DNA of 50,015 bases, from NCBI GenBank assembly GCA_018821785.1, contig JAHJLI010000198.1:1-50015 (forward strand), given 5' to 3'. The notes under the pieces are model-generated. The model had not been told where the DNA came from. It did not search any database and saw nothing but the letters and a program-made list of their open reading frames with translations. The stretch's first letter is position 1; the number at the start of each line of letters is the position of its first letter. Position numbers and translations under genes: made by a program. This DNA comes from Pseudomonadota bacterium (GTDB lineage Bacteria; Desulfobacterota; Desulfobulbia; Desulfobulbales; Desulfocapsaceae). Shown here one piece after another: positions 23,756 through 34,804 of the stretch.

Positions 23756-26407
23756 ATGAAAGGCAATGAAATAAGAAGCAGGTTTTTGAACTACTTCAAG
23801 GAAAATGGCCACACTGTCGTGGACAGTTCTTCACTTGTCCCCAAGGATGATCCAACTCTCCTTTTCACCAATGCCGGAATGGTACAGTTCAAAATGGTAT
23901 TTATGGGAGAAGATAAACGGGATTATGTGAAGGCGGTAACCAGTCAGCGTTGCGTTCGCGCCGGCGGCAAACATAACGACCTTGAAAATGTCGGATATAC
24001 TGCTCGACACCACACTTTTTTTGAAATGCTCGGCAATTTTTCTTTCGGCGATTATTTCAAAGAGGATGCTATTCGTTTTGCCTGGAGTTTTCTTACCGTC
24101 GAGTTAGGAATTCCGGCTGGTAAACTTTGGGTGTCAATCTTTGAGGATGACGATGAGGCCTACGCACTTTGGGATAAGGTCGAAAATCTCCCGAAAGGGC
24201 GCATCGTCAGGATGGGAGAAAAAGATAATTTCTGGGCAATGGGTGATACCGGACCATGCGGTCCTTGTTCCGAAATTCATATCGACCAAGGCGATTCTGC
24301 CGGCTGTGGTCGACCGGATTGCGCACTGGGGTGCGACTGTGACCGGTTCCTTGAGTTGTGGAATTTGGTATTTATGCAATTCAACCGTTCAGCGAACGGA
24401 GAGATGACCAGGCTTCCGAAGCCGAGTATTGATACAGGGATGGGACTTGAGAGAGTAGCGGCAGTTTTACAGGGAAAGTTCAATAATTATGATTCTGATC
24501 TCTTTACTCCAATCATTGCGAAAATAGAGTCTCTATCGAAGAAAAGCTATGGGAAAAACAACCAGGACGATACCGCAATGCGGGTTATTGCCGACCACGC
24601 CAGAGCGACATCTTTTCTCGTTGCAGACGGTGTTCTGCCAAGCAATGAAGGGGCAGGGTATGTTCTCAGGCGGATAATACGAAGGGCAGTACGTTATGGC
24701 AAACACCTCGGTTTACAAAAACCTTTTATGGAAGAGGTCTGCAATGCCGTAGTGGGCGAAATGGCCTCCGCCTATCCGCACATCAAAGCTGCTCTCTCGC
24801 TCCTGGCTCAGGTAGTGACCAAGGAAGAGGAGCGCTTTCGCGAGACTCTCGAAAACGGCCTGACATTGCTCGACGAAGAGATCTCTCGGATGACTAGGGA
24901 AAACTTGCAACGTATACCGGGTTCTTTTATTTTTAAACTCTATGACACTTTCGGCTTTCCTTTTGATATTGTAAGGGATATCGCTCTTGAAAGAGGTTAT
25001 GGCTTTGATGAGCCCGGTTTTCTTCTGGAGATGGAAAATCAGCGTCAGAAATCGCGCTCATCCCGGAAAGATGAAGGTGTAAAACTTCTTGATGAAGGTG
25101 TGAAAAATCTCGCCGCAGTTGGTAAAAAGACCCAGTTTGCCGGCTATCATGATCTTTCCGCCTCCGCAAGGGTAGAAGGTTTGCTCGATGATGAGGGAAG
25201 GAGCGTGAAAAAACTGGCTGTCGGTCAGAAAGGGCGGCTCTATGTGGAATCGACACCCTTCTATGCAGAATCTGGTGGCCAGGTAGGTGACTGCGGTGTG
25301 GTTTCCTGGCAGGGAGGTCAAGCCAAAGTGATGGCTACATCGGTTGCTTCAGGAAAAATCGTTCTTCATGAAATCGAAGTCACAGAAGGAGTTCTGGTTG
25401 AAGCAACAGAGGTGGCTTTAGTTGTCGACAAAGACAGGCGTCGGGCCATTGCAACACACCATTCCGCAACACATATGTTGCATGCGGCTCTCAGAAATCT
25501 CCTCGGTGACCATGTGAAGCAGGCTGGTTCGATGGTTGGTCCTGATCGTCTGCGTTTTGATTTCACACATTTTTCACCACTGACTCAGGAGCAGATCGAG
25601 CGGATTGAACTTCTGGTGAACGCGCAAATATGGCTCAATGTTCCAGTGACAACCCGAATATTGCAACGGGATGAAGCTATGAAGGAAGGAGCCATGGCGC
25701 TTTTTGGGGAAAAATATGAAGAGAATGTCCGGGTAGTAGCAATGGCAGCTTTCAGCAAGGAGCTCTGTGGTGGTACGCATGTTGATGCATCTGGAGAGAT
25801 TGGGGTGTGTAAAATCCTTTCGGAGAGTGGAATTGCATCAGGGGTCAGAAGAATTGAGGCTTTAGCTGGGCCGGCCGCCTTTGCTTATATTCAAGGATTG
25901 AGCCGGAGAGAGCGGCAAATAGCCGGGCTTCTGAATGCCGGCCATACCGGTGAAATAGTCACAAAGGTTGAAACCTTGTTGACTCACGCTAAAACCCTAG
26001 AGAAGCAGATTGCGGATTTGTCTCGACAATTGGCGAGTTCTGACCTGGAAGGGATGTTGCAGAACTTTGTGTCTATTGAAGGAGTTAAGGTTATATCATC
26101 TGAAATACAACTCGATAGCCAGAAAACTCTACGAGAGGTTGGTGATCGTCTGCGGGATAATCTTCAATCCGGTGTCATCGTACTCGGTGGCAGCATCAAT
26201 GGCAAAGCCGCCCTTTTGGCAGTAGTAACATCCGATCTGACAACCAGGATTAAAGCCGGTGATATCATAAATAAAGTCGCTTTACAGGTAGGTGGAAAAG
26301 GAGGTGGGAGGGCTGATATGGCTCAAGCTGGTGGACCGATGGTAGACAAGTTGGGCGAGGCTATTAATTCAGTGCCGGGTGTAGTAAGTAAACTCCTGCG
26401 GGAATAG
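23756..26407 (+). CDS. alaS: Alanyl-tRNA synthetase
   Basis: An 883-residue class II synthetase, close to the usual 875. The N-terminal catalytic part has RSRFLNYFKENGH and TNAGMVQFK, the tRNA-recognition domain follows, and the editing domain carries the zinc ligands HHSATHMLH (HxxxH) and CGGTHV. The C-terminal DHHA1-type domain contains GGKGGGRADMAQAGG, which closes the protein. It charges tRNA-Ala and edits Ser and Gly errors. The ribosome site is weak. An upstream hairpin (23692-23720, CATCTGC / GCAGATG) lies about 35 bases before the start. Confidence 0.97.
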   Translation: MKGNEIRSRFLNYFKENGHTVVDSSSLVPKDDPTLLFTNAGMVQFKMVFMGEDKRDYVKAVTSQRCVRAGGKHNDLENVGYTARHHTFFEMLGNFSFGDYFKEDAIRFAWSFLTVELGIPAGKLWVSIFEDDDEAYALWDKVENLPKGRIVRMGEKDNFWAMGDTGPCGPCSEIHIDQGDSAGCGRPDCALGCDCDRFLELWNLVFMQFNRSANGEMTRLPKPSIDTGMGLERVAAVLQGKFNNYDSDLFTPIIAKIESLSKKSYGKNNQDDTAMRVIADHARATSFLVADGVLPSNEGAGYVLRRIIRRAVRYGKHLGLQKPFMEEVCNAVVGEMASAYPHIKAALSLLAQVVTKEEERFRETLENGLTLLDEEISRMTRENLQRIPGSFIFKLYDTFGFPFDIVRDIALERGYGFDEPGFLLEMENQRQKSRSSRKDEGVKLLDEGVKNLAAVGKKTQFAGYHDLSASARVEGLLDDEGRSVKKLAVGQKGRLYVESTPFYAESGGQVGDCGVVSWQGGQAKVMATSVASGKIVLHEIEVTEGVLVEATEVALVVDKDRRRAIATHHSATHMLHAALRNLLGDHVKQAGSMVGPDRLRFDFTHFSPLTQEQIERIELLVNAQIWLNVPVTTRILQRDEAMKEGAMALFGEKYEENVRVVAMAAFSKELCGGTHVDASGEIGVCKILSESGIASGVRRIEALAGPAAFAYIQGLSRRERQIAGLLNAGHTGEIVTKVETLLTHAKTLEKQIADLSRQLASSDLEGMLQNFVSIEGVKVISSEIQLDSQKTLREVGDRLRDNLQSGVIVLGGSINGKAALLAVVTSDLTTRIKAGDIINKVALQVGGKGGGRADMAQAGGPMVDKLGEAINSVPGVVSKLLRE

Positions 26408-26509
26408 TGGCGTAAACATCCGGAGATGGGCCTGGTTGAGCAAATTGAAAGCCTTTTTAAACAGCACTGCTGCTTTTCCAGGACTGGCAAGATGGTACAC
26501 ATAAATTAG

Positions 26510-26539
26510 TTGACAGAGCAATATATTTACAGTAAGAAT
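26510..26539 (+). promoter_or_regulatory. Candidate promoter for the F1 operon (atpF'FHAGDC)
   Basis: TTGACA at 26510-26515 and AAGAAT at 26534-26539, spacer 18. The -35 box is perfect and the -10 box only fair (4 of 6). It lies about 145 bases before the atpF' start, in the 278-base gap after alaS, which otherwise appears empty. Confidence 0.4.
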
Positions 26540-26685
26540 TTTTTGCTGTTGTGAATGGTGGTTCAGTTTTAATTTGTTCAGTTTTAGTCGTTATTTTGTA
26601 GATATATCATATGCGGTCATCATTCATTGCGTAAATGAATGTTTCGTTTTTTTCGTTTTATTTTAGTCGAGTAGGAGCTACTAAC

Positions 26686-27111
26686 ATGATTACGATGGAT
26701 ATTACTTTGTTTATTCAGATTGTTAACATGGTTGTGCTCATGTTTCTCCTTAATGGAGTTCTTTACAAACCCATAAGGAACATTCTCAAGGAGAGATCTG
26801 AAAAAATGCGAGGCATGGAGGAAAACATTAGTAAGTTTGAGAAAAATGCCAAGCTGCGACAGGATGAGGTAGATGCAAAAATGGCGAAAGCGTCAGGCAA
26901 GGCAAAAGCTGCTTTAGACTCCGCCCGCGCCGAAGCACAGGCTGTAGGCGATGCCAAGCTAGCCGCAATCAGAGCTGAAGCCGATGCAGTCAAGGAGACG
27001 AAACTTGCTGAGCTCCGAGCTCAAATCGAGAGCGCCAGAACGAGTTTGCGATCCAATTTAGATGGATTTGCAGCCGATATGGCGAGTAAAATTCTGGGGA
27101 GGAGTCTCTAA
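26686..27111 (+). CDS. atpF': ATP synthase F0 subunit b' (first of two b-type genes)
   Basis: A 141-residue protein with one N-terminal helix in the membrane (about residues 5-27, containing FIQIVNMVVLMFLLNGVLYKPI) and a long Ala/Lys/Glu-rich coiled coil. It forms the peripheral stalk with subunit b. The ATG at 26686 follows TAGGAG; an ATG 17 codons upstream is open but lacks a ribosome site. Two different b-type genes in a row indicate a b/b' heterodimer stalk. Confidence 0.88.
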   Translation: MITMDITLFIQIVNMVVLMFLLNGVLYKPIRNILKERSEKMRGMEENISKFEKNAKLRQDEVDAKMAKASGKAKAALDSARAEAQAVGDAKLAAIRAEADAVKETKLAELRAQIESARTSLRSNLDGFAADMASKILGRSL

Positions 27112-27113
27112 AC

Positions 27114-27770
27114 ATGAACGGAGTCAAGCACATTGCCAAGTTTATTAGTCTGCTTGCTTTAGCCCTTTTGTTCGCCATGTCAAGTGGCTCAGTATTTGCC
27201 GCTGATACCGGTCATGCTACCGCTACTGACCAGGCAGTAGCAGCTGATGGTGGACACGGAGCAAGTAAAGTTTCTAAGAGCTTATCGGCGGAAAAGGTTA
27301 AAGATCTTGGTTGGAGGATCGTTAACTTTATTGCGCTTATGATAATTTTGGTGAAATTTGGCGCGAAACCAATAGGCGCCGGTCTTGCCGCGCGCCAGAA
27401 GAAAATTAAAGATGAAATCGAAGATTTGCAACAGAAACGAGCTGACGCTGAAAAGTCCTATAATGACTTTCAAGCCAAGCTTGCATCGGTTGAATCTGAA
27501 ATCGATAAAATAGTCGATAGAGCTATTGCCCAGGCTGAGATCGAAAAAGTCAAAATAATAGAGAAAGCCGAGCAAGCTGCACATGATATTAAACGCTCAG
27601 CTGAAATGGCTATTCAAAATGAACTCACAGAGGCGCGCCGAACCTTGAAAAATGAGGTTGCTGACCAGGCAGCAGTAATGGCCGAAAAACTCATTGTAAA
27701 CAATCTCACTGCGGACGATCAAGTGAAGATCATTGATAATTATTTAGCTAAAGTGGGGGCAGTACAGTGA
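27114..27770 (+). CDS. atpF: ATP synthase F0 subunit b, with N-terminal signal-like segment
   Basis: A 218-residue protein, longer than the usual 160. A Sec-type signal (FISLLALALLFAMSSGSVFA, cleavage after Ala about residue 29) precedes a short spacer, the true membrane helix (about 66-84, IVNFIALMIILVKFG), then the coiled-coil stalk. A cleavable signal on b is a known feature of this gene in Desulfobacterota. The start is two bases after the atpF' stop, and its stop overlaps the atpH start as GTGA. Confidence 0.9.
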   Translation: MNGVKHIAKFISLLALALLFAMSSGSVFAADTGHATATDQAVAADGGHGASKVSKSLSAEKVKDLGWRIVNFIALMIILVKFGAKPIGAGLAARQKKIKDEIEDLQQKRADAEKSYNDFQAKLASVESEIDKIVDRAIAQAEIEKVKIIEKAEQAAHDIKRSAEMAIQNELTEARRTLKNEVADQAAVMAEKLIVNNLTADDQVKIIDNYLAKVGAVQ

Positions 27771-28312
27771 AACAGACAATCCTCGCACGACGTTACGCCA
27801 AGGCAATTTTCTCCATAGGCCAAGAGCATGCTACATACGATCAGTACAATGAAGTCCTTCAAGGATTAGCTGCTTTGTATGCTTCCCATCCTGAAGTTGC
27901 CGATGCCGTCACCAATCCGCTGTATCCCCTTGATGTCAAGGAGAAAGTGATGCAGGGAATAGTCGCCTCGATGAGTGTGGATGTAGTCATTGGCAACTTC
28001 TTGAATCTTTTGGTTCAAAAGAAACGCGCTGAATTACTTCCTGAAATCGCAGAAGCATATCGGTCTATGGTTGACGAAGCGAAGAACATCAGTCATGGCA
28101 ATGTTGTTTCAGCGGTTGAACTCAGTGACGATTTAAAAGCAAATGTTCAAAAGGTTTTAGAAAAGTTAACAGGCAAGAAGGTTGAACTCACAACCAGTGT
28201 TGATCCTTCTATCATTGGCGGGATTATTGCCAAAGTCGGGGATTTGGTCTTGGACGGGAGCATAAAGACACAACTTGCAGGTTTAAAAGATTCCATTAAG
28301 GGGAGAGAATAG
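27767..28312 (+). CDS. atpH: ATP synthase F1 subunit delta
   Basis: A 181-residue peripheral-stalk subunit that links the F1 head to the b stalk. It begins LARRYAKAIFSIGQEH, with the six-helix N-terminal domain, and ends with the conserved DPSIIGGIIAKVGDLVLDGSI. The GTG at 27767 overlaps the atpF stop (GTGA), which decides the start. It ends directly before atpA. Confidence 0.95.
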   Translation: MKQTILARRYAKAIFSIGQEHATYDQYNEVLQGLAALYASHPEVADAVTNPLYPLDVKEKVMQGIVASMSVDVVIGNFLNLLVQKKRAELLPEIAEAYRSMVDEAKNISHGNVVSAVELSDDLKANVQKVLEKLTGKKVELTTSVDPSIIGGIIAKVGDLVLDGSIKTQLAGLKDSIKGRE

Positions 28313-29836
28313 ATGCAGATCAAAGCCGCAGAAATTAGTCAGATTATTAAAGATCAGATTGGGGCGTATGAGACCAGTATAGATCTTAACGAGACCGGTA
28401 CCGTAATCTCAGTAGGCGATGGTATCGCCCGTGTCTATGGCGTGCAGAACTGTATGGCCATGGAGCTTTTGGAGTTCCCTGGTGGGATCATGGGTCTTGC
28501 GCTGAACCTGGAGGCCGACAATGTTGGTTGCGCTGTTCTGGGCAATGTTTCCGGTATTAAAGAAGGAGACATCGTCAAGAGAACCGGGAAAATTGCCGAG
28601 GTTCCTGTTGGACCTGCCATGGAAGGTCGAGTTGTTGATGGTATTGGTGTGCCGATCGATGGTCTTGGCCCGATCAAATCCGAACTATCCTCAAAGATTG
28701 AGGTTCTTGCTCCTGGTGTTATTTCAAGGAAGGGTGTGCACGAGCCCTGCTATACCGGATCGAAAGCAGTTGATGCCATGACCCCTGTCGGTCGAGGACA
28801 GCGTGAACTGGTTATCGGCGACCGTCAAATAGGAAAAACAGCCCTTTGTGTTGATGCTATTATTGCACAGAAAAATACTGATATTCACTGCATTTACGTT
28901 GCGGTCGGGCAAAAGAAATCCACTGTTGCTCTGGTTGTCGAGGCACTGAAAAAACATGGGGCTATGGCGTATACCACAGTCGTTTCCGCATGTGCTTCAG
29001 ACCCCGCGCCAATGCAGTATATTGCCCCTTTTGCCGGATGCGCTATGGGTGAATATTTTAGAGATAACGGCCAACACGCACTGATCATTTATGATGACCT
29101 TTCAAAACAAGCCGTTGCGTATCGCGAACTCTCTCTCTTGCTCCGTCGTCCGCCAGGACGTGAAGCATATCCTGGTGACATTTTCTTTAACCACTCACGG
29201 TTACTTGAGAGATCTGCCAAGGTAAACGATGAACTTGGGGCAGGCTCACTCACCGCATTACCGATTATTGAAACTCAGGCCGGCGACGTTTCAGCATTTA
29301 TTCCCACAAACGTTATTTCAATCACCGACGGGCAGGTTTATCTTGAGCCGAACCTCTTTTTCTCCGGTGTTCGCCCTGCAATTAACGTAGGTCTTTCGGT
29401 TTCTCGCGTTGGTGGTGCAGCGCAAGTTAAAGCCATGAAACAGGTAGCAGGAACTCTTCGTCTTGATCTAGCACAGTATCGTGAGCTTGCGGCCTTCGCA
29501 GCATTCGGTTCCGATCTTGATGCAGGAACTCAGGCGAAACTGACACGTGGGGAACGGCTTGTTGAGATCTTGAAACAGCCTCAATATCAACCACTGCCGA
29601 TGGAAAAACAAGTGGTGATAATCTACGCTGGTTCAAATGGCTATCTCGACAAACTGCCAGTTGCTACCCTGGCCGACTATGAGACTGAACTCTATAGTTA
29701 TATCGAGTCCAACGAGCCGACCATTTTCACTGATCTTGACAAGGAGAAAATGTTCACTGATGCCATTAAAGAGAAACTCAACCAGGTGTTGACAAGCTTT
29801 GGTAATACTTTCAAGGCGTCAAAAGGTCTTAACTAA
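28313..29836 (+). CDS. atpA: ATP synthase F1 subunit alpha
   Basis: The 507-residue regulatory/non-catalytic head subunit. The P-loop [10 protein letters not shown] lies near residues 169-178, and [18 protein letters not shown] is the alpha signature. It is adjacent to atpH with no gap, and atpG follows after 18 bases. All residues needed for a standard alpha subunit appear present. Confidence 0.97.
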   Translation: MQIKAAEISQIIKDQIGAYETSIDLNETGTVISVGDGIARVYGVQNCMAMELLEFPGGIMGLALNLEADNVGCAVLGNVSGIKEGDIVKRTGKIAEVPVGPAMEGRVVDGIGVPIDGLGPIKSELSSKIEVLAPGVISRKGVHEPCYTGSKAVDAMTPVGRGQRELVIGDRQIGKTALCVDAIIAQKNTDIHCIYVAVGQKKSTVALVVEALKKHGAMAYTTVVSACASDPAPMQYIAPFAGCAMGEYFRDNGQHALIIYDDLSKQAVAYRELSLLLRRPPGREAYPGDIFFNHSRLLERSAKVNDELGAGSLTALPIIETQAGDVSAFIPTNVISITDGQVYLEPNLFFSGVRPAINVGLSVSRVGGAAQVKAMKQVAGTLRLDLAQYRELAAFAAFGSDLDAGTQAKLTRGERLVEILKQPQYQPLPMEKQVVIIYAGSNGYLDKLPVATLADYETELYSYIESNEPTIFTDLDKEKMFTDAIKEKLNQVLTSFGNTFKASKGLN

Positions 29837-29854
29837 TCACATATAGGTCAAGAT

Positions 29855-32196
<2,342 letters not shown>

Positions 32197-32217
32197 TCTG
32201 CTTAAGGGGAAAGTTCG

Positions 32218-32631
32218 ATGGGACAACAGATAAGACTTGAAGTCGTAACTCCTGCTGGTGCGAAGGTTAACGAAGATGTAGATATCGTTAATGCACCTGG
32301 ATTTGGTGGAGACTTCGGTGTGCTCGCAAATCACGCACCCTTTCTGTCGACAATCAAAATTGGTACTCTTACCTATGAGAGCGGCAATAAAAGAGAAAGC
32401 CTCATGATAAGCGGAGGTTTCTGCGAAGTCTCAAATAATAAGATCACCTTCCTCGTCGAGAGTGCTGAAAAGGGTAGTGAAATTGATGTTGACAGAGCGC
32501 TCAAAGCAAAAGAAAGAGCGGAAAAACGTTTAGCACAAGCTGCTCAACAAGCAGAGAACTTCAATCGAAAAAGGGCAGAGGCAGCCTTGCAGCGAGCTCT
32601 TGCTCGAATGAAAGTGTCAAATATGCGATAA
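32218..32631 (+). CDS. atpC: ATP synthase F1 subunit epsilon
   Basis: The 137-residue rotor subunit with an N-terminal beta sandwich ([32 protein letters not shown]) and a C-terminal helical hairpin ([16 protein letters not shown]) that regulates ATP hydrolysis. AAGGGG lies eight bases before the ATG. It is the last gene of the F1 operon and is followed by two hairpins. Confidence 0.95.
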   Translation: MGQQIRLEVVTPAGAKVNEDVDIVNAPGFGGDFGVLANHAPFLSTIKIGTLTYESGNKRESLMISGGFCEVSNNKITFLVESAEKGSEIDVDRALKAKERAEKRLAQAAQQAENFNRKRAEAALQRALARMKVSNMR

Positions 32632-32641
32632 TTAACCATCA

Positions 32642-32676
32642 AAAGTCTCGTCCTCTTCCCAAGAGGGTGAGACTTT
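32642..32676 (+). other. Hairpin directly after atpC
   Basis: A nested stem AAAGTCTC-gt-CCTCTT-ccc-AAGAGG-gt-GAGACTTT, eight plus six pairs with a small internal loop, 11 bases after the atpC stop. No T run follows, so it probably protects the mRNA 3' end upstream of the true terminator. Confidence 0.55.
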
Positions 32677-32686
32677 AGCAACAACA

Positions 32687-32728
32687 AAAAAAGGGGCGAC
32701 TCTCTTTCATGAGAGTCGCCCCTTTTTT
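32687..32728. terminator. Bidirectional terminator between atpC and the amidase gene
   Basis: An 18-base-pair perfect stem from AAAAAAGGGGCGACTCTC (32687-32704) and its complement (32711-32728) around a six-base loop. The T6 end is present on both strands. It serves the F1 operon from one side and the amidase gene from the other. Confidence 0.95.
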
Positions 32729-34533
32729 CATAACTGAGCAGTTGTATTATTTATATATGTACGAATGCCTTCACCGATCTCTTTTGTAAGCATTTCAAGA
32801 AAGGCGTGATTCTTAAGATTATCTACGTCCTTTTCATTGCTTAGAAATGCCAACTCAATAAGTATGGCCGGCATTTGAGCACCTATTAGGACATAAAAGG
32901 GGGCCTGTTTCACGCCAAGATTTTTAATATCAGCAAAACCGCGTTTGTCGGCCTCAGTGAGAATAGTGTTGTGAACCTGTTGTGCCAATCGGGAGGACTC
33001 ATCTATCTTCGAATTCTTCATAATATCCGAAAGAATATCCTGAAGTTCACTCATCTGATGAGTGGATGTTGCGTTTTCTCTGGCAGCAACACGCATAGCC
33101 TCAGCATTAGTCGTGAGATTAAGGTAGTAGGTTTCAAGGCCCCTCACTTTAGTGGATGTATGAGCGTTGAGGTGGAGAGAGATAAAAAGATCTGCATTAT
33201 TGGTGTTGGCGATCGCAGTCCGCTCTTCCAGAGAAATAAAGGTGTCATCTTTTCTGGTGAGAACAACCTCGCAACCAAGTTCTTTTTTGAGTACCGGGGC
33301 AAGTCTTTTAGCAACATCAAGGACGATATCCTTTTCTTTCAAGCCAAATGCCATGGCACCTGGGTCTTTGCCTCCGTGCCCTGGATCGAGCACTATTTTT
33401 TTAACTCCAAGACCTAACTGTTGAGCAAGAGAAAGAGGTTTAACTTCAGGAACTGCTTCGATTTTGGCTGGTTCTGAAGAAGGCTTAACAGTAACTGCAA
33501 CTTTTTTGTTGTCTCGTAACACGACAACATTGTTCTGAGATTCGACTTCTAATTGATTCTCAGGTTTTTTATCCGTTCGGGCCGTGCTAATGGGTGTAGG
33601 GGTTTCCTTGGCAAATTTTTCTCCTCTTACATCAATGACGACACGAAATGGGTCAGGGAGACTGTAAATTTTATAACTGCCGATCGATTCGATATCAAGA
33701 ACCACCCGAACAGTATCAGGAGAAAATTGGCCAGTACGAATTCGTTTTAAAAGGCCGTCTTCGATGGGTACCGGTGAACGATATTGAGGTTCAATATAGC
33801 TTTTTTTGAAGTCAATATAGAGTCTTCGCGGTATGTTTTCTGTTTCTTCCAGAAGAATTTCTTTATAGTTTACTGGTCCAGAGGCCATTATAACAACACG
33901 GGTGTAATTGTTTGAGGACCAGTATTTGACAGGTAGAACATAATTTAATTTATTGTCTCGCGAGGATGATATCATGATTTTTGGAAGGGCAATATCATGC
34001 TCAAGAGAAAGAACTTTGAGGAGGTTTTCAGCATCTGGATGCATATCGCCATTTGGATAGTTGGTAACAATCTCACTCAGATAATATGCTGATTGTTGAG
34101 GATTATTTTTCTTGTCGAGGTAGAGTTGGCCGAGAGCCCATAAGGAATCATCTGCCAGTCGATGTTGCGGGAAAAGTTTAGTCACTTCTTTGAAGTAAGT
34201 GATTGATTCATCAAGGTCTAGGCCGTTTTGGAATCTCTCGTGCATTTCCCCGTATATTCGGCCAAGAATAAACAGGCAGGATGGGGCAACTTCCGATCTG
34301 GGGTTGGAGAGATAGATTCTGCGAAAATTTCTGGTTCCTTTCAACCAGTTGTCACGAGATGATGAAAGTTTAGCGTTGTTCTGAAGCTGATTGTAGTAGA
34401 ATTTTGCTTCGTCGTACAGTCGGCCTACTGGAAGTGGTTTGTCGCGGTCCTCGTCTACTGCCTGGCTATTTGCTGAAACACACAGCAGGGTTACTAATAA
34501 TAAAAGTGAAATAGAGATGACTGAGCGAATCAT
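32728..34533 (-). CDS. N-acetylmuramoyl-L-alanine amidase (AmiC-like) with TPR-type and AMIN domains
   Basis: A 601-residue periplasmic enzyme that cuts the amide bond between MurNAc and the peptide stem, needed for daughter-cell separation. A signal peptide occupies about residues 1-26 (cleavage after SQA). A tetratricopeptide-like region follows (about 30-170), then an AMIN targeting domain (about 200-300), a Pro/Lys-rich linker, and Amidase_3 from about 380. The zinc ligands lie in DPGHGGKDPGA, SLHLNAH and the Glu in ILIELAFLSN. It lies 271 bases downstream of mutS; that gap holds nothing clear. The TPR part is an addition to the usual AmiC layout. Confidence 0.92.
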   Translation of the reverse strand: MIRSVISISLLLLVTLLCVSANSQAVDEDRDKPLPVGRLYDEAKFYYNQLQNNAKLSSSRDNWLKGTRNFRRIYLSNPRSEVAPSCLFILGRIYGEMHERFQNGLDLDESITYFKEVTKLFPQHRLADDSLWALGQLYLDKKNNPQQSAYYLSEIVTNYPNGDMHPDAENLLKVLSLEHDIALPKIMISSSRDNKLNYVLPVKYWSSNNYTRVVIMASGPVNYKEILLEETENIPRRLYIDFKKSYIEPQYRSPVPIEDGLLKRIRTGQFSPDTVRVVLDIESIGSYKIYSLPDPFRVVIDVRGEKFAKETPTPISTARTDKKPENQLEVESQNNVVVLRDNKKVAVTVKPSSEPAKIEAVPEVKPLSLAQQLGLGVKKIVLDPGHGGKDPGAMAFGLKEKDIVLDVAKRLAPVLKKELGCEVVLTRKDDTFISLEERTAIANTNNADLFISLHLNAHTSTKVRGLETYYLNLTTNAEAMRVAARENATSTHQMSELQDILSDIMKNSKIDESSRLAQQVHNTILTEADKRGFADIKNLGVKQAPFYVLIGAQMPAILIELAFLSNEKDVDNLKNHAFLEMLTKEIGEGIRTYINNTTAQL

Positions 34534-34804
34534 TGTATTATAAATTCATGCTCCTGATAAGAAATGATAAGCCATTAATAGAAGAAATGACAAAATTAAT
34601 TGATAGCAAACGGCATTATACAGGAAATATAGGGACATGGCAAAACAAATAGGGCAATAAAACCAGGTAGCTCAGGGCGAACGTGAAGACAGCAAATAAT
34701 GTTGATAAGAAATTGTGCATTTCCAGATGTGGGCAAAAAGAAGATGTGGTCGGTTGTTCTTCGCTTTGCTTGTTGAAAGAGTACCAATAATTGATACAAA
34801 TATC

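Noticed and set aside
26615-26650. ATTCATT ... AATGAAT hairpin before atpF'
   Set aside because: Seven AT-rich pairs only, without the rest of the repeat; chance cannot be excluded.
34670-34690. GGTAGCTCAGGGCGAACG, like a tRNA D arm
   Set aside because: No acceptor, anticodon or T arm can be drawn around it, so it is not a tRNA.
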